From Chitinophagales bacterium (GTDB lineage: Bacteria; Bacteroidota; Bacteroidia; Chitinophagales; Chitinophagaceae), in NCBI GenBank assembly GCA_015655125.1, contig JAATFP010000069.1:1-36006 (forward strand): DNA of 36,006 nucleotides. The letters are read 5' to 3'. Shown in pieces: positions 1 through 8,085 of this stretch (the stretch's first letter is position 1; the number at the start of each line of letters is the position of its first letter). The position numbers and the translations under genes were made by a program. Under the pieces are notes generated by a model that saw nothing but the letters and a program-made list of their open reading frames with translations, did no database searches and was not told the origin of the DNA.

Positions 1-94
1 AACCTTGAACCTTGAACCTTGAACCTTGAACCTTGAACCTTGAACCTTGAACCTTGAACCTTGAACCTTGAACCTTGAACCTTGAACCTTGAAC
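1..94. repeat. Heptanucleotide tandem array (AACCTTG)n
   Basis: About 13.4 perfect copies of the 7-bp unit AACCTTG run from the window edge to base 94, so the true length is unknown. The array stops 7 bases before the murB start codon and therefore occupies the place where a promoter and 5' leader would normally lie. Perfect identity between copies suggests recent slippage expansion. There are no spacers, so it is not a CRISPR array. Confidence 0.97.
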
Positions 95-101
95 TTTTAC
101 C

Positions 102-1139
102 ATGCAAGAAAACATTTCTTTAAAACAATACAACACTTTCGGAATCGATGCACATGCACGTTACTTCTCCGCATTCCAAAGTATGGAAGAACTGGCGGAA
201 CTGTTGGAGTTTCAAAAACTATCAACTATCAGTCATCAACCATCAACTGTGCTCGGCGGCGGCAGCAATATTTTGTTTACAAAAGACTACGACGGCCTTG
301 TTTTAAAAAATGAAATTTCCGGCATCAACATCATCAAAGAAGACGACCGGCATGTGTATGTAAAAGCGGGTGCAGGCGAAAGCTGGCACGGCTTTGTGTT
401 GTTTTGTCTGCAGCATAGTCTTGCAGGTGTAGAAAATTTGTCGCTGATCCCGGGTAGCGTGGGCGCTTCGCCGATGCAGAATATCGGCGCTTACGGTGTG
501 GAAATAAAAGATGTATTTCACTCGCTCGAAGCATTTCATAAAACAGATCAATCAACAGTATATTTTTCCAACAGCGATTGTGAATTTGGTTACCGCGAAA
601 GCATTTTTAAGAATAAGCTGAAAGATCAGTTTGTGATCACCAATGTAATTTACCGGCTCAATAAGGTGCCGGTGTACAACACGTCTTACGGAGCCATAGA
701 GCAGGAGTTGGAAAAAATGAATGTCAGCGAACTCAGTATCCAGGCCATTGCGGAAGCTGTGGTGCATATCCGTAAAAGTAAATTACCCGATCCGAAAATG
801 ATTGGCAATGCCGGAAGTTTTTTCAAAAATCCGGAAGTGGCAGCGAAAAAATTTGAATCGCTGAAAAAAGATTTTCCGGATATTGCCGGGTACGAATTAG
901 ACAATGGAAACGTAAAACTGGCCGCCGGCTGGATGATCGAACAATGCGGCCCCGTAACCGGCACTAGTTGGAAAGGGTATCGCAAAGGCGACGCAGGTTG
1001 TCATGCAAAGCAGGCGCTGGTACTGGTGAATTATGGAAACGCTACCGGCGATCAGATATTTGAATTGAGCGCTGAAATCATTGAGAGCGTGCAACAAAAA
1101 TTTGATGTTACGCTTTCCCGCGAGGTAAACATAATATGA
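102..1139 (+). CDS. murB: UDP-N-acetylenolpyruvoylglucosamine reductase MurB (type I)
   Basis: MurB is a cytosolic FAD enzyme that uses NADPH to reduce UDP-GlcNAc-enolpyruvate to UDP-MurNAc, the second committed step of peptidoglycan synthesis. The 345-residue length and motifs fit the E. coli-type (type I) subgroup: N-terminal NTFGID, the FAD-binding LGGGSN near residue 51, and IPGSVGASPMQNIGAYG at about 116-132. The likely catalytic residues are Arg165 in GYRES, Ser239 in GNAGSF and Glu341 in the C-terminal SREV, matched by eye to the E. coli Arg/Ser/Glu set. The ATG at 102 directly precedes the conserved N-terminus. A heptamer array ends 7 bases upstream, so any promoter is inside or beyond that array. 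A short heptamer-like tract also encodes residues 41-49, in the loop before LGGGSN. The gene is convergent with the MoxR-like ATPase gene. Confidence 0.96.
   Translation: MQENISLKQYNTFGIDAHARYFSAFQSMEELAELLEFQKLSTISHQPSTVLGGGSNILFTKDYDGLVLKNEISGINIIKEDDRHVYVKAGAGESWHGFVLFCLQHSLAGVENLSLIPGSVGASPMQNIGAYGVEIKDVFHSLEAFHKTDQSTVYFSNSDCEFGYRESIFKNKLKDQFVITNVIYRLNKVPVYNTSYGAIEQELEKMNVSELSIQAIAEAVVHIRKSKLPDPKMIGNAGSFFKNPEVAAKKFESLKKDFPDIAGYELDNGNVKLAAGWMIEQCGPVTGTSWKGYRKGDAGCHAKQALVLVNYGNATGDQIFELSAEIIESVQQKFDVTLSREVNII
221..248. repeat. Four degenerate heptamers inside murB
   Basis: Four consecutive 7-bp units of the form ATCARYY (first ATCAACT, last ATCAACT) lie inside the murB reading frame. They encode roughly residues 41-49 (STISHQPST) in the loop before the FAD-binding glycine motif. 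The same period of 7 occurs in the intergenic arrays of this window, which suggests that a repeat tract was captured as coding sequence. Confidence 0.7.
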
Positions 1140-1227
1140 GATCTATGATGAATGATCTATGATCTTCTAAAACTTTGGAGATAACTGAATTGCTATCGCT
1201 CTGAAAATTTAAAAAGATCATAGATCA
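1135..1227. repeat. Inverted heptamer-array element at the murB/AAA+ junction
   Basis: The left array has period 7, with TCTATGA at 1142 and 1156, and begins inside the murB stop region. The right arm (1214-1227) is the exact reverse complement of 1153-1166 (14 bp) and covers the stop codon of the minus-strand ATPase gene. The spacer is about 47 bp. The same TCTATGA/TCATAGA units recur at 10383-10570. The element may act as a bidirectional terminator-like hairpin between two convergent genes. Confidence 0.8.
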
Positions 1228-2745
1228 ATTAAAGTCTTCCTCATTAAAATCATCTTCCCCATAATGCTGTGTGCCTAAATTCAGCATGCTGCCCATCAGA
1301 TCCTTGAATTCAATTTTTCCATCGATCACTTTTTTGCTGATGAGTGAATAAGCGGCAAGACCATGCAACACAAGTTCCATCAGCAAGGCATTTTCTTTTT
1401 CGCTGCCGGCATTGAAATATTTTTTTACCAAAGCATGAAGACCACTTACTTTATAAAGCATCTGAACTTTGTCATCATCTTTGGTTTCTAAAAATAAATT
1501 GAGGCCATTGCCGTTATCGAACCATGAAATAATTGCTTTGTATGGATTTTCTGCGGCTTCTTTTCCTTTTTTCTTTTTAAGTGTTTCGGGATTAGGAAAG
1601 TATTGGATGAACTGCGTGCGGATTGCTCTTTCCAGTAAGTTATAAGCCACCTGAAACGGACCTTCCTGTTCGCCTTCATATACCAGTTCTATCTTCCCGG
1701 TAATGGATGGGATGATGCCAACAAGATCGCTTAACCAGACCTGTGTATGTTTTTCATCGTTGATGATGGCGCGTCTTTCGGCCGCACTCACCGCATTTTC
1801 GTATGCAGAAATGGTGAGCCTTGCGCTTACCCCGCTTTTCTTATCTACCAGTTCGCTTTCTCTTGCTTCAAACGCGATCTGTTCTATCAACCGCTTCACA
1901 AGATCGCTCACGGTGACTATTGATTTTTGTTCCTCGCTGATAGCCGCTTCCTGTTCTGTGATGGCCAAAGCCGTTTCGATCGACTTCGGATAGTGCGTTA
2001 GGATCTGGCTCTGGATACGGTCTTTCAATGGCGTAACGATGCTGCCGCGATTTGTGTAATCTTCCGGGTTGGCGGTAAATACAAACATTACATCGAGCGG
2101 TAGACGAAGTTTGAAGCCGCGTATCTGGAGGTCACCTTCTTCCAATATATTAAACAACGATACCTGTATACGCGCCTGCAGATCGGGCAATTCGTTGATC
2201 ACGAAAATACAGCGGTTGCTGCGCGGGATGATACCGTAATGCAAAACTTCTTCATCAGCAAAACTTAATTTAAGATTCGCTGCTTTAATAGGATCAATGT
2301 CGCCGATCAGATCTGCTACGCTCACGTCGGGTGTTGCCAGTTTTTCTCCGTAGCGTTTGCTGCGATGCAGCCATTCGATGGGCGTTTCATCACCTTTGGA
2401 ATCGATGAGATCGCGCGCATATTTTGAGATCGGTGCAAATGGATCATCGTTGATCTCGCTGCCCGAAACTACCGGGATGTATTCATCTAATAGTTCCGTC
2501 ATCTGGCGCGCCATGCGGGTTTTGGCCTGGCCGCGCAAACCTAAAAACAAAATATTATGCCGGCTCAATAACGCCCGTTCCGTATCAGGGATCACGGTGT
2601 CTTCATAACCCATGATGCCCGGAAATGGATTTTCTTTTGCTTTGATCTTTATCAGTAAATTTTTCCTGATCTCTTCTTTGATGGATAACGATTTGTAACC
2701 GCTTTTCTTCAATTCGCCTAACGTTGTTGCTTGCTTTGTACTCAT
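1225..2745 (-). CDS. MoxR/Mg-chelatase-like AAA+ ATPase
   Basis: This 506-residue AAA+ protein is related to the MoxR and magnesium-chelatase I groups, which act as chaperone-like motors together with VWA-domain partners. Visible motifs are the P-loop GLRGQAKT (residues 69-76), a Walker B-like strand FVINE (181-185), the sensor 1 strand FVFTANPE with Asn226, and a possible arginine finger at Arg243 in PLKDR. Walker B has Asn184 where most AAA+ proteins have Asp, while the catalytic Glu185 is kept. The C-terminal third is helical and unassigned. The partner VWA gene lies upstream on the same strand, but about 590 bp with an inserted cassette separate the two. The substrate cannot be told from sequence. 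A role in metal insertion or complex remodelling is only inferred from the family. Confidence 0.88.
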   Translation of the reverse strand: MSTKQATTLGELKKSGYKSLSIKEEIRKNLLIKIKAKENPFPGIMGYEDTVIPDTERALLSRHNILFLGLRGQAKTRMARQMTELLDEYIPVVSGSEINDDPFAPISKYARDLIDSKGDETPIEWLHRSKRYGEKLATPDVSVADLIGDIDPIKAANLKLSFADEEVLHYGIIPRSNRCIFVINELPDLQARIQVSLFNILEEGDLQIRGFKLRLPLDVMFVFTANPEDYTNRGSIVTPLKDRIQSQILTHYPKSIETALAITEQEAAISEEQKSIVTVSDLVKRLIEQIAFEARESELVDKKSGVSARLTISAYENAVSAAERRAIINDEKHTQVWLSDLVGIIPSITGKIELVYEGEQEGPFQVAYNLLERAIRTQFIQYFPNPETLKKKKGKEAAENPYKAIISWFDNGNGLNLFLETKDDDKVQMLYKVSGLHALVKKYFNAGSEKENALLMELVLHGLAAYSLISKKVIDGKIEFKDLMGSMLNLGTQHYGEDDFNEEDFN

Positions 2746-2764
2746 AATTTATTCTGTTGTTATT

Positions 2765-2823
2765 TTTTGCCGGGAACACGGTAAGACGGGAAATACTCCA
2801 ATCATTCAACGCAATACCGTCTG
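2765..2823 (-). repeat. Partial duplicate of the cassette's 3' end
   Basis: This stretch repeats the end of the neighbouring GxxExxY cassette. The 20 bases at 2804-2823 match 2876-2895 with one difference, and both encode the tail RRYCVE plus a stop on the minus strand. Bases 2765-2788 carry the TTTTGCCGG...GTAAGACG end motif with a short insertion. It looks like the remnant of a second or earlier copy of the same element. Confidence 0.7.
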
Positions 2824-2873
2824 CTCCACTTTAAACACATTGTTCTTTTTTTGCCGGTAAGACGTTTTTTTGA

Positions 2874-3143
2874 TTATTCAACGCAATACCGCCTGATTCC
2901 ATCTTTAATTGCTCCTACATTGAAGTTGATAACAAAACCAACATGTACTTTACTTAATTTGATATGGCTAAGCATTTGAGCCTGCCAGACCGGATTTACT
3001 TTTTCTCGTTTTTCCAGTTCATAACAAATACAAGTTTCATATATTTTTTCTAACAATCCCGGACCTGGTTCCGGATGCACGCAATAAGCACAATCAATAA
3101 TTGCCGCACATAAAAACTCCTCAGTTTCATTTAGTAAATACAT
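2874..3143 (-). pseudogene. GxxExxY family protein with internal deletion
   Basis: The N-terminus (IIDCAYCVHPEPGPGLLEKI, then YETCICYELEKR) is the hallmark of GxxExxY proteins, and the C-terminus (NPVWQAQMLSHIKLSK, then INFNVGAIKDGIRR) is the family's usual ending. The family is normally about 125 residues long, but this ORF has 89. The missing stretch falls between ELEKREK and NPVW, and in the family it carries the PD-(D/E)XK-like core with its acidic and lysine residues (the GFRADL and VELK regions). The join stays in frame, so a short protein could still be made, but it should lack nuclease chemistry. Function of intact members is not established. An ATTAGT-N10-ACTAAT palindrome lies just upstream. 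It could instead be a real short derivative, but a remnant is more likely. Confidence 0.75.
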
Positions 3144-3158
3144 AATATTTTATTTCTG

Positions 3159-3180
3159 ATTAGTAATAAATTTCACTAAT
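3159..3180. promoter_or_regulatory. Palindrome ATTAGT-N10-ACTAAT upstream of the GxxExxY ORF
   Basis: This is a perfect 6-bp inverted repeat with a 10-base centre, 15 bases upstream of the ATG at 3143 on the minus strand. The position suits an operator or promoter element. No regulator is known for it, and AT-rich context makes a chance match possible. Confidence 0.3.
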
Positions 3181-3336
3181 AAAATTATTATGTCGCTAAT
3201 TAAAAGAACTGAGATTTGATTGCTTTTTTCTTCAGATTTTAGAGAAAATCACCCGCAAGAAATGTTCTTTTGCTGAAGCCGACAGGCTTCTTTCCGCCTC
3301 CCCGTCTTCCCGGCAAAACAACTTCGCGCCAATTCT

Positions 3337-4434
3337 CTAATACACCGTCTTCCGTTTGCCGCTTTCGAAATCCTTAAAAATAAACGCACCCAGTTTATCC
3401 AGCGAAGCGAAGAAAGCCTTGCCATGATTAGCTTCCGTAAATTCCTGTACAAACCGCTGCAGGTACGGGTCGCTGGCGATCATGAAGGTGGTAATAGGGA
3501 TCTTTAATTTTTTACATTGCGTGGATAAGCTCATACAACGGTTCAATATCTTCCGGTCGATGCCAAAACTGTTCTTGTAATATTTGCCGCCTACTTTCAA
3601 ACACGTTGGCTTACCGTCGGTGATCATGAAGATCTGCTTGTTGGGATTTCTTCTTCTCCGTAAAATATCCATCGCCAGCTCAAGTCCCGCAACTGTATTG
3701 GTGTGATAAGGCCCAACCTGTAAGTAAGGGAGATCCTTGATTTCGATCGTCCACGCGTCGTTTCCAAATACCACGATATCGAGGGTATCCTTCGGGTATT
3801 TTGTTTTGATGAGTTCGGCCAGCGCCATAGCAACTTTTTTTGCGGGTGTAATTCTGTCTTCGCCATAAAGGATCATCGAGTGGGAGATATCTATCATCAG
3901 CACAGTAGAAGTTTGCGATTTGAAATCCGTTTCGCGGATCTCCAGGTCGTTTTCATTCATCCGGAAACTGTCGATGCCATGATTGATCTGCGCATTGCGG
4001 ATAGACGAAGTGAAGTCGATCTGCTCCATCGTATCGCCAAACTGGAATGGCCGCGTTTCCGGATTGATCTCATCACCACCACCAGGCTTGAACGTATTGT
4101 GATTGCCGGTCTTCGTTTTTTTTATTTTACCAAAGATCTCTTCCAGGCTCTTTTTGCGAATGCCTTGTTCCGTTTTGGGCGTGATCTTTATTTCGCCTTT
4201 TTGTTTGTCCTCATCGATATAACCTTTTTGCTTCAGTTCTTCTAAAAAGTCACCGATGCCATATTGATCGTCTGTAAGATCGTATTCCTTGTCCAGTTCG
4301 TTGAGCCATTGCATGGCTTCACCAAAATCGCCGCTGGTGTGTGTAAGCAATTGCATGAAAAGATCCAGCAGCTGCTCAAATTTTGATTTGGCATTCTGTG
4401 ACGGATCATATTTTGAAAAATTAAAACCTTGCAT
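3337..4434 (-). CDS. VWA-domain protein, partner of the MoxR-like ATPase
   Basis: The protein has 365 residues. A helical N-terminal region (about 1-170) is followed by a von Willebrand factor A domain (about 175-345). The metal-ion-dependent adhesion site is complete: DISHS (Asp182, Ser184, Ser186), Thr247 in HTNTVAG and Asp273 in MITDGKP. There is no signal peptide or membrane segment, so it should be cytosolic. In MoxR/VWA and chelatase I/D pairs the VWA protein recruits substrate or target to the ATPase ring, and the same division of labour is inferred here. The start at 4434 gives a natural N-terminus, and a heptamer array lies 64 bp upstream. The AAA+ gene follows on the same strand after the inserted cassette. 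Confidence 0.9.
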   Translation of the reverse strand: MQGFNFSKYDPSQNAKSKFEQLLDLFMQLLTHTSGDFGEAMQWLNELDKEYDLTDDQYGIGDFLEELKQKGYIDEDKQKGEIKITPKTEQGIRKKSLEEIFGKIKKTKTGNHNTFKPGGGDEINPETRPFQFGDTMEQIDFTSSIRNAQINHGIDSFRMNENDLEIRETDFKSQTSTVLMIDISHSMILYGEDRITPAKKVAMALAELIKTKYPKDTLDIVVFGNDAWTIEIKDLPYLQVGPYHTNTVAGLELAMDILRRRRNPNKQIFMITDGKPTCLKVGGKYYKNSFGIDRKILNRCMSLSTQCKKLKIPITTFMIASDPYLQRFVQEFTEANHGKAFFASLDKLGAFIFKDFESGKRKTVY

Positions 4435-4497
4435 ATCGGTGTTTTGAAATATTTGAAGAAGTGCAGCATTTGTAACAAACTTTGCACCAATAAATGT

Positions 4498-4552
4498 TGT
4501 CAGGTGGTAGCTGTCAGGTACCGGGTGACAGGTGTCAGGTTAAGCTGTCAAA
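4498..4552. repeat. Degenerate heptamer array (TGTCAGG-type) upstream of the VWA gene
   Basis: Units of exactly 7 bp run from 4498 to 4539, with TGTCAGG at 4498, 4512 and 4533 and related units between them. A 6-base slip then leads to TGTCAAA at 4546. This is a one-sided array with no clear inverted partner nearby. Confidence 0.75.
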
Positions 4553-4668
4553 AACGGATCAATTTCCATTACCGGGACATGCGTACCTCCCAATGACTGG
4601 AGGACCTTGTTTACCCGCTCCACAATTTACATAACTATCGATATTCTTCAGTTGCCAATTTGGTAAAT

Positions 4669-4696
4669 AAAAAAGCCCCCGATAAAATCAGGGGCT
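4669..4696 (-). terminator. Rho-independent terminator of the DUF2723 gene
   Basis: On the minus strand the hairpin AGCCCC/GGGGCT is followed by a run of six T, 17 bases after the stop codon of the DUF2723 gene. The stem and U-tract form a typical intrinsic terminator. Confidence 0.88.
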
Positions 4697-4712
4697 GTTG
4701 GTATTACAAAAA

Positions 4713-7700
4713 TTAACGTTGTGTGTCTTTTGCCGGTGGTGTTCCAACCGGGCCGCCGGTTTCCGGATTGATTGCCGGCGGAGGATTTTTGAATTGTGCC
4801 TCGATCTGCTGCAATCCTTTCAGGAAGTTTTCGTTCCGGGCCTCTTCATTGCTCATCGCGTCGCGTTTGGAGCCGTCCAATGCCTGGTAATAAACAGCCT
4901 GTTGTTCCATGTCTTTGCGCAGACTTGCAGTTACTTTCTCTGCCAGTTTGGTATCGCCGGCTTTATAGGCAGCGATCAGGAACTGGAACGAGATCTGGTT
5001 GTGCTGCTGGCCGCGGCTCGTCATGCCATAAGCAAAATTCTGATCGAGCATCATCTGGTCGCATTTATTCAACAGTTTTTTCGCATCTTCTTTTCTTCCG
5101 CCGTCTGCGAGGTTGCTTGCAGCCTGGGCGTAAGCCAGCCGGATACTGTTGAGGTGACGACGATTTTCTTCATCAAAATAAACTCCTGGCTTATCGGCGT
5201 TGCCAAATACGAATTTGTTCATCATCTTGTCTACCACCCAGTCTTTGTTCACGTCGCCGTTGTCAACCGGAACCAACCGGTAGGTTAAACCGTCCTGGCG
5301 CAGGTAATTCTGGAAGCCGAGATTGTCGTAAGGTGAAGTGAAATAGATGGGGCGTTTCCATTTATTGGCCGCGATCAGGTTGAGGATCGCCGCGTCGTTC
5401 TTGTAAAGAACCGATTTTGGGATCTCGAAAGACAACTGGCTCACTACGCTGTCATTCGCGTTCACCGTTCCGTTTTGTTTTACCAAAGCGATATCAACCG
5501 GTACAGTCACTTTTTTAGTAGGGTAAAGATTCAGCGTCATGCCTTCTCTTTTCATCACCTTGTCGTCGTTGTCGCTGCCGGCGTAATCTTTCATCAGCGT
5601 GTAAAGGTCCATCGGCGTATTCGGATCAACACCTGCCACCGGTGCATTGTATACTACGTCTCTTTTAGAACCTTCGATTTGTTCTGGGGTCCAGATCGGA
5701 TCCATCGGATCGCTGTTGTTCACTTTGTAACGAAGCTGGTTGATGTACCAATCGGTACCCAATAAACTGCTGTTGATCACGCGAACATCGGTGCGGATGC
5801 CCTGCACTTCCTGTGCATACCAGAGCGGGTAAGTATCGTTGTCCCCGAAGGAAATGAGGATCGCATTGGGCGCACAACTTTCAAGATAATCCACGGCAAG
5901 ATCGCGTGCAAGTACTTTATTGCTGCGATCGTGATCGTCCCATTCCTGCGAAGCCATCAATACCGGTACGGCAAGCAAACAAACGATTGCAGAAGCGTAA
6001 GTGGCGGTCCTGTAATTTTTCGCCGCGCTGTTGATCAGTTCGCGAACGTACAAGACGCCTAACCCTATCCAGATCGCGAAAGCATAGAACGAGCCTACGT
6101 AAGCATAATCACGCTCACGTGGCTGGTTGCCGGCCTGGTTGAGGTAGATGCAGATCGCAAAGCCTGTAAAGAAGAACAGAAGCCCGGTTACGAGTGTATC
6201 GCGCCGGTCTTTTTTAAACTGGTAAATGATTCCCAATACACCGAGGATGAAGGGAAGCATAAAGAGTTTGTTATTTGCTTTGTTATTTTTCAGACTGTCC
6301 GGCATGGCGCTTTGATCGCCCAGGCGGATATTATCGTAAAAACCGATCCCGGTCTTCCAGTTACCATCGCGCACATTGCCCATATTTACACCCTGGATAT
6401 CATTTTGCTTACCGGCAAAGTTCCACATGAAATACCTCCAGTACATCCAGTTGATCTGGTAGCTGAAGAAAAAGCTCATATTTTCAGCCATCGTCGGCTT
6501 GCGTTCGTAGTTGCCGTCTTTGTCTTTGCTGATGTCTGCAAAAGCGGTGTAATAATCTGCGTGCCCCTGATCATTGCTTTGGTCCCACATGCGCGGGAAG
6601 AAATGTTTATCGGCGTCGTCGTATTGATAGGATTGTTTCCGTCCGCCGTCATCATAGCGCGTTTTACCTTTTATCCAAAGCGTTCCGTTATCGGCCATGT
6701 CTGGTGAACCTCTTTCATCTCTCTTTACATCGGCGGTAAAGTCCTGGCCATATAATATCGGCCAGTCGCCGTATTGTTCACGACTTACATAACCTACCAG
6801 GCTCACCGGATTATCTACGTTGAACATATCCACCGAAGGATCGGCGCTGCTTCTTACTAATGTGGTGAAGTAAGTAGAGTAGCCGAGCAACATGAAGACG
6901 AAACTCCAGAGGCCGAGCTTGAGGAAGTTCCAGTTCTTTTTTGCGGCGATGCGCAAGCCAAAGAATGCGATGATGCCGATCAGCACAAAGAAAAATGCAA
7001 AGCCTGAAAAGAAGGGCAAACCGAAATTATTTACAAAAGCAATGTCCATATTACCGGCACCTTTGATGCTCCATTGGATCACTGCTTTCTGTACAAGTCC
7101 GGTGATAGCACAGCCGATGATAAATGCAAACAATGTTCCCCATTGGGTAACCTTGTATCTTTTGAAATAATAGATCACCACCATTGCCGGAATGGTCAAT
7201 AAGTTAAGCAAATGCACACCAATGGACAATCCCATCAGGTAAAAGATCAAAATGATCCATCTGTCGGCTTTGGTAAAATGGCCCTTGATGCCGGCTTCCT
7301 GTTCTTCCGTTACGGCATGTTCCCATTTGAGCATGCACCAGAATACGAGTGCGGTAAAGAAGGATGATAAGGCATACACTTCACCTTCCACGGCACTGTA
7401 CCAGAAGGAATCTGAAAATGTATAAGTCAGGGCACCTACGACGCCTGCAGCCATGATGGCGATGAGTTTATCGTTTGAGAGTTCTTTACCATCTTTCTGA
7501 ACGATCTTACGGGCAAAATGCGTGATGCTCCAGAAAAGGAAGAGAATCGTGAAGCCGCTTGCCAGTGCGCTCATAAGGTTGATTCCGGTGGCGGCATGAG
7601 CGGGGTCGAACGGAGCCATAAACAACCGGCCGATCAACACAAAGAGAGGTGCGCCGGGTGGATGGGGAATCTGAAGTTTGTATGCACTGGAGGCAAATTC

Positions 7701-7808
7701 GCCGCAATCCCAGAAACTGCCCGTGGCTTCCATGGTCATAATGTATACAGCGCAGGCAATGATGCAAACCACCCAGCCCGTAATGTTGTTGATGCGTTTA
7801 AAGCTCAT
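4713..7808 (-). CDS. DUF2723 multi-spanning membrane protein (TMEM260-like)
   Basis: The protein has 1031 residues with about a dozen hydrophobic segments in the N-terminal half and a soluble C-terminal half. The family signature FWDCGEFASSAYKLQIPHPP lies near the N-terminus, right after the first membrane segment. DUF2723 proteins resemble GT-C membrane glycosyltransferases, and the animal member TMEM260 is reported to be a protein O-mannosyltransferase. The acidic DCGE in the first extracytoplasmic loop fits a GT-C catalytic site. A role in glycosylating exported proteins is therefore inferred, not shown. The start is the ATG at 7808 (MSFKRINN): a TATATTTGC promoter box lies at 7831-7839. 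The 40 extra codons possible upstream would be made from that promoter and a heptamer array. It is transcribed alone and ends in an intrinsic terminator. Confidence 0.9.
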   Translation of the reverse strand: MSFKRINNITGWVVCIIACAVYIMTMEATGSFWDCGEFASSAYKLQIPHPPGAPLFVLIGRLFMAPFDPAHAATGINLMSALASGFTILFLFWSITHFARKIVQKDGKELSNDKLIAIMAAGVVGALTYTFSDSFWYSAVEGEVYALSSFFTALVFWCMLKWEHAVTEEQEAGIKGHFTKADRWIILIFYLMGLSIGVHLLNLLTIPAMVVIYYFKRYKVTQWGTLFAFIIGCAITGLVQKAVIQWSIKGAGNMDIAFVNNFGLPFFSGFAFFFVLIGIIAFFGLRIAAKKNWNFLKLGLWSFVFMLLGYSTYFTTLVRSSADPSVDMFNVDNPVSLVGYVSREQYGDWPILYGQDFTADVKRDERGSPDMADNGTLWIKGKTRYDDGGRKQSYQYDDADKHFFPRMWDQSNDQGHADYYTAFADISKDKDGNYERKPTMAENMSFFFSYQINWMYWRYFMWNFAGKQNDIQGVNMGNVRDGNWKTGIGFYDNIRLGDQSAMPDSLKNNKANNKLFMLPFILGVLGIIYQFKKDRRDTLVTGLLFFFTGFAICIYLNQAGNQPRERDYAYVGSFYAFAIWIGLGVLYVRELINSAAKNYRTATYASAIVCLLAVPVLMASQEWDDHDRSNKVLARDLAVDYLESCAPNAILISFGDNDTYPLWYAQEVQGIRTDVRVINSSLLGTDWYINQLRYKVNNSDPMDPIWTPEQIEGSKRDVVYNAPVAGVDPNTPMDLYTLMKDYAGSDNDDKVMKREGMTLNLYPTKKVTVPVDIALVKQNGTVNANDSVVSQLSFEIPKSVLYKNDAAILNLIAANKWKRPIYFTSPYDNLGFQNYLRQDGLTYRLVPVDNGDVNKDWVVDKMMNKFVFGNADKPGVYFDEENRRHLNSIRLAYAQAASNLADGGRKEDAKKLLNKCDQMMLDQNFAYGMTSRGQQHNQISFQFLIAAYKAGDTKLAEKVTASLRKDMEQQAVYYQALDGSKRDAMSNEEARNENFLKGLQQIEAQFKNPPPAINPETGGPVGTPPAKDTQR

Positions 7809-7830
7809 ATTCAATAGTTGATTAAAGTGG

Positions 7831-7839
7831 GCAAATATA
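7831..7839 (-). promoter_or_regulatory. Bacteroidota-type -7 box (TAnnTTTG) for the DUF2723 gene
   Basis: TATATTTGC on the minus strand lies 23-31 bases before the ATG at 7808. This supports that start over a longer upstream frame, which would overlap the promoter. Confidence 0.65.
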
Positions 7840-7896
7840 ATAATGTTTATTGTTGGGGCGATACCGGTCGTCAATTTTGTTTGGAGATTAGGAGAG

Positions 7897-8078
7897 ACGA
7901 CCGACCTCCGACGACCGACAACCGACAACCGACAACCGATGGCCGACAGATCGCTATTAATGAATCACCCTTGAGTTTGGTCGTTCCCGCGCTGCGCCCG
8001 CAATGACTGAGCTAATGTTGGTTGGTCCATAACGATCTGTCGGTTGTCGGTGGTCGGTGGTCAGTGGTCAGTGGTCGG
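7897..8078. repeat. Composite inverted heptamer-array element between divergent genes
   Basis: The left array (7897-7945) has seven units ending in CCG, three of them identical (ACAACCG at 7918, 7925 and 7932). The right array (8041-8075) has five units such as CGGTTGT and CGGTGGT and is its inverted counterpart. The innermost 11 bases (7943-7953 and 8033-8043) are perfectly complementary. The spacer holds a diverged copy (7979-8010) of the GTCATTGCG-type core found at 10439-10529. The element fills most of the intergenic region between the DUF2723 and EamA genes, right next to both promoters. Confidence 0.85.
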
Positions 8079-8085
8079 CTTTCCC

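Larger units (their letters stand above)
2849..3318. mobile_element. Putative small non-autonomous cassette bounded by 16-bp inverted repeats
   Basis: The left end TTTTGCCGGTAAGACG (2849-2864) matches the reverse complement of the right end CGTCTTCCCGGCAAAA (3303-3318) at 15 of 16 bases. Between them lie a damaged GxxExxY ORF, a palindrome upstream of it, and a GAAGCC/GGCTTC hairpin (3275-3290). The cassette sits between the VWA and AAA+ genes, whose relatives are usually adjacent. There is no transposase, so mobility would have to be supplied in trans. No target-site duplication was established. The mobile interpretation is inference; the repeats are seen directly. Confidence 0.5.

Noticed and set aside
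1..94. CRISPR array or telomere-like sequence
   Set aside because: The units are contiguous 7-mers without spacers and they directly precede a chromosomal gene.
3275..3290. GAAGCC/GGCTTC hairpin as terminator of the VWA gene
   Set aside because: No T-run follows on the minus strand and the stem is only 6 bp.
7809..7928. 40-codon N-terminal extension of the DUF2723 protein
   Set aside because: It reads through the promoter box and the heptamer array, and the conserved N-terminus starts at MSFKR.
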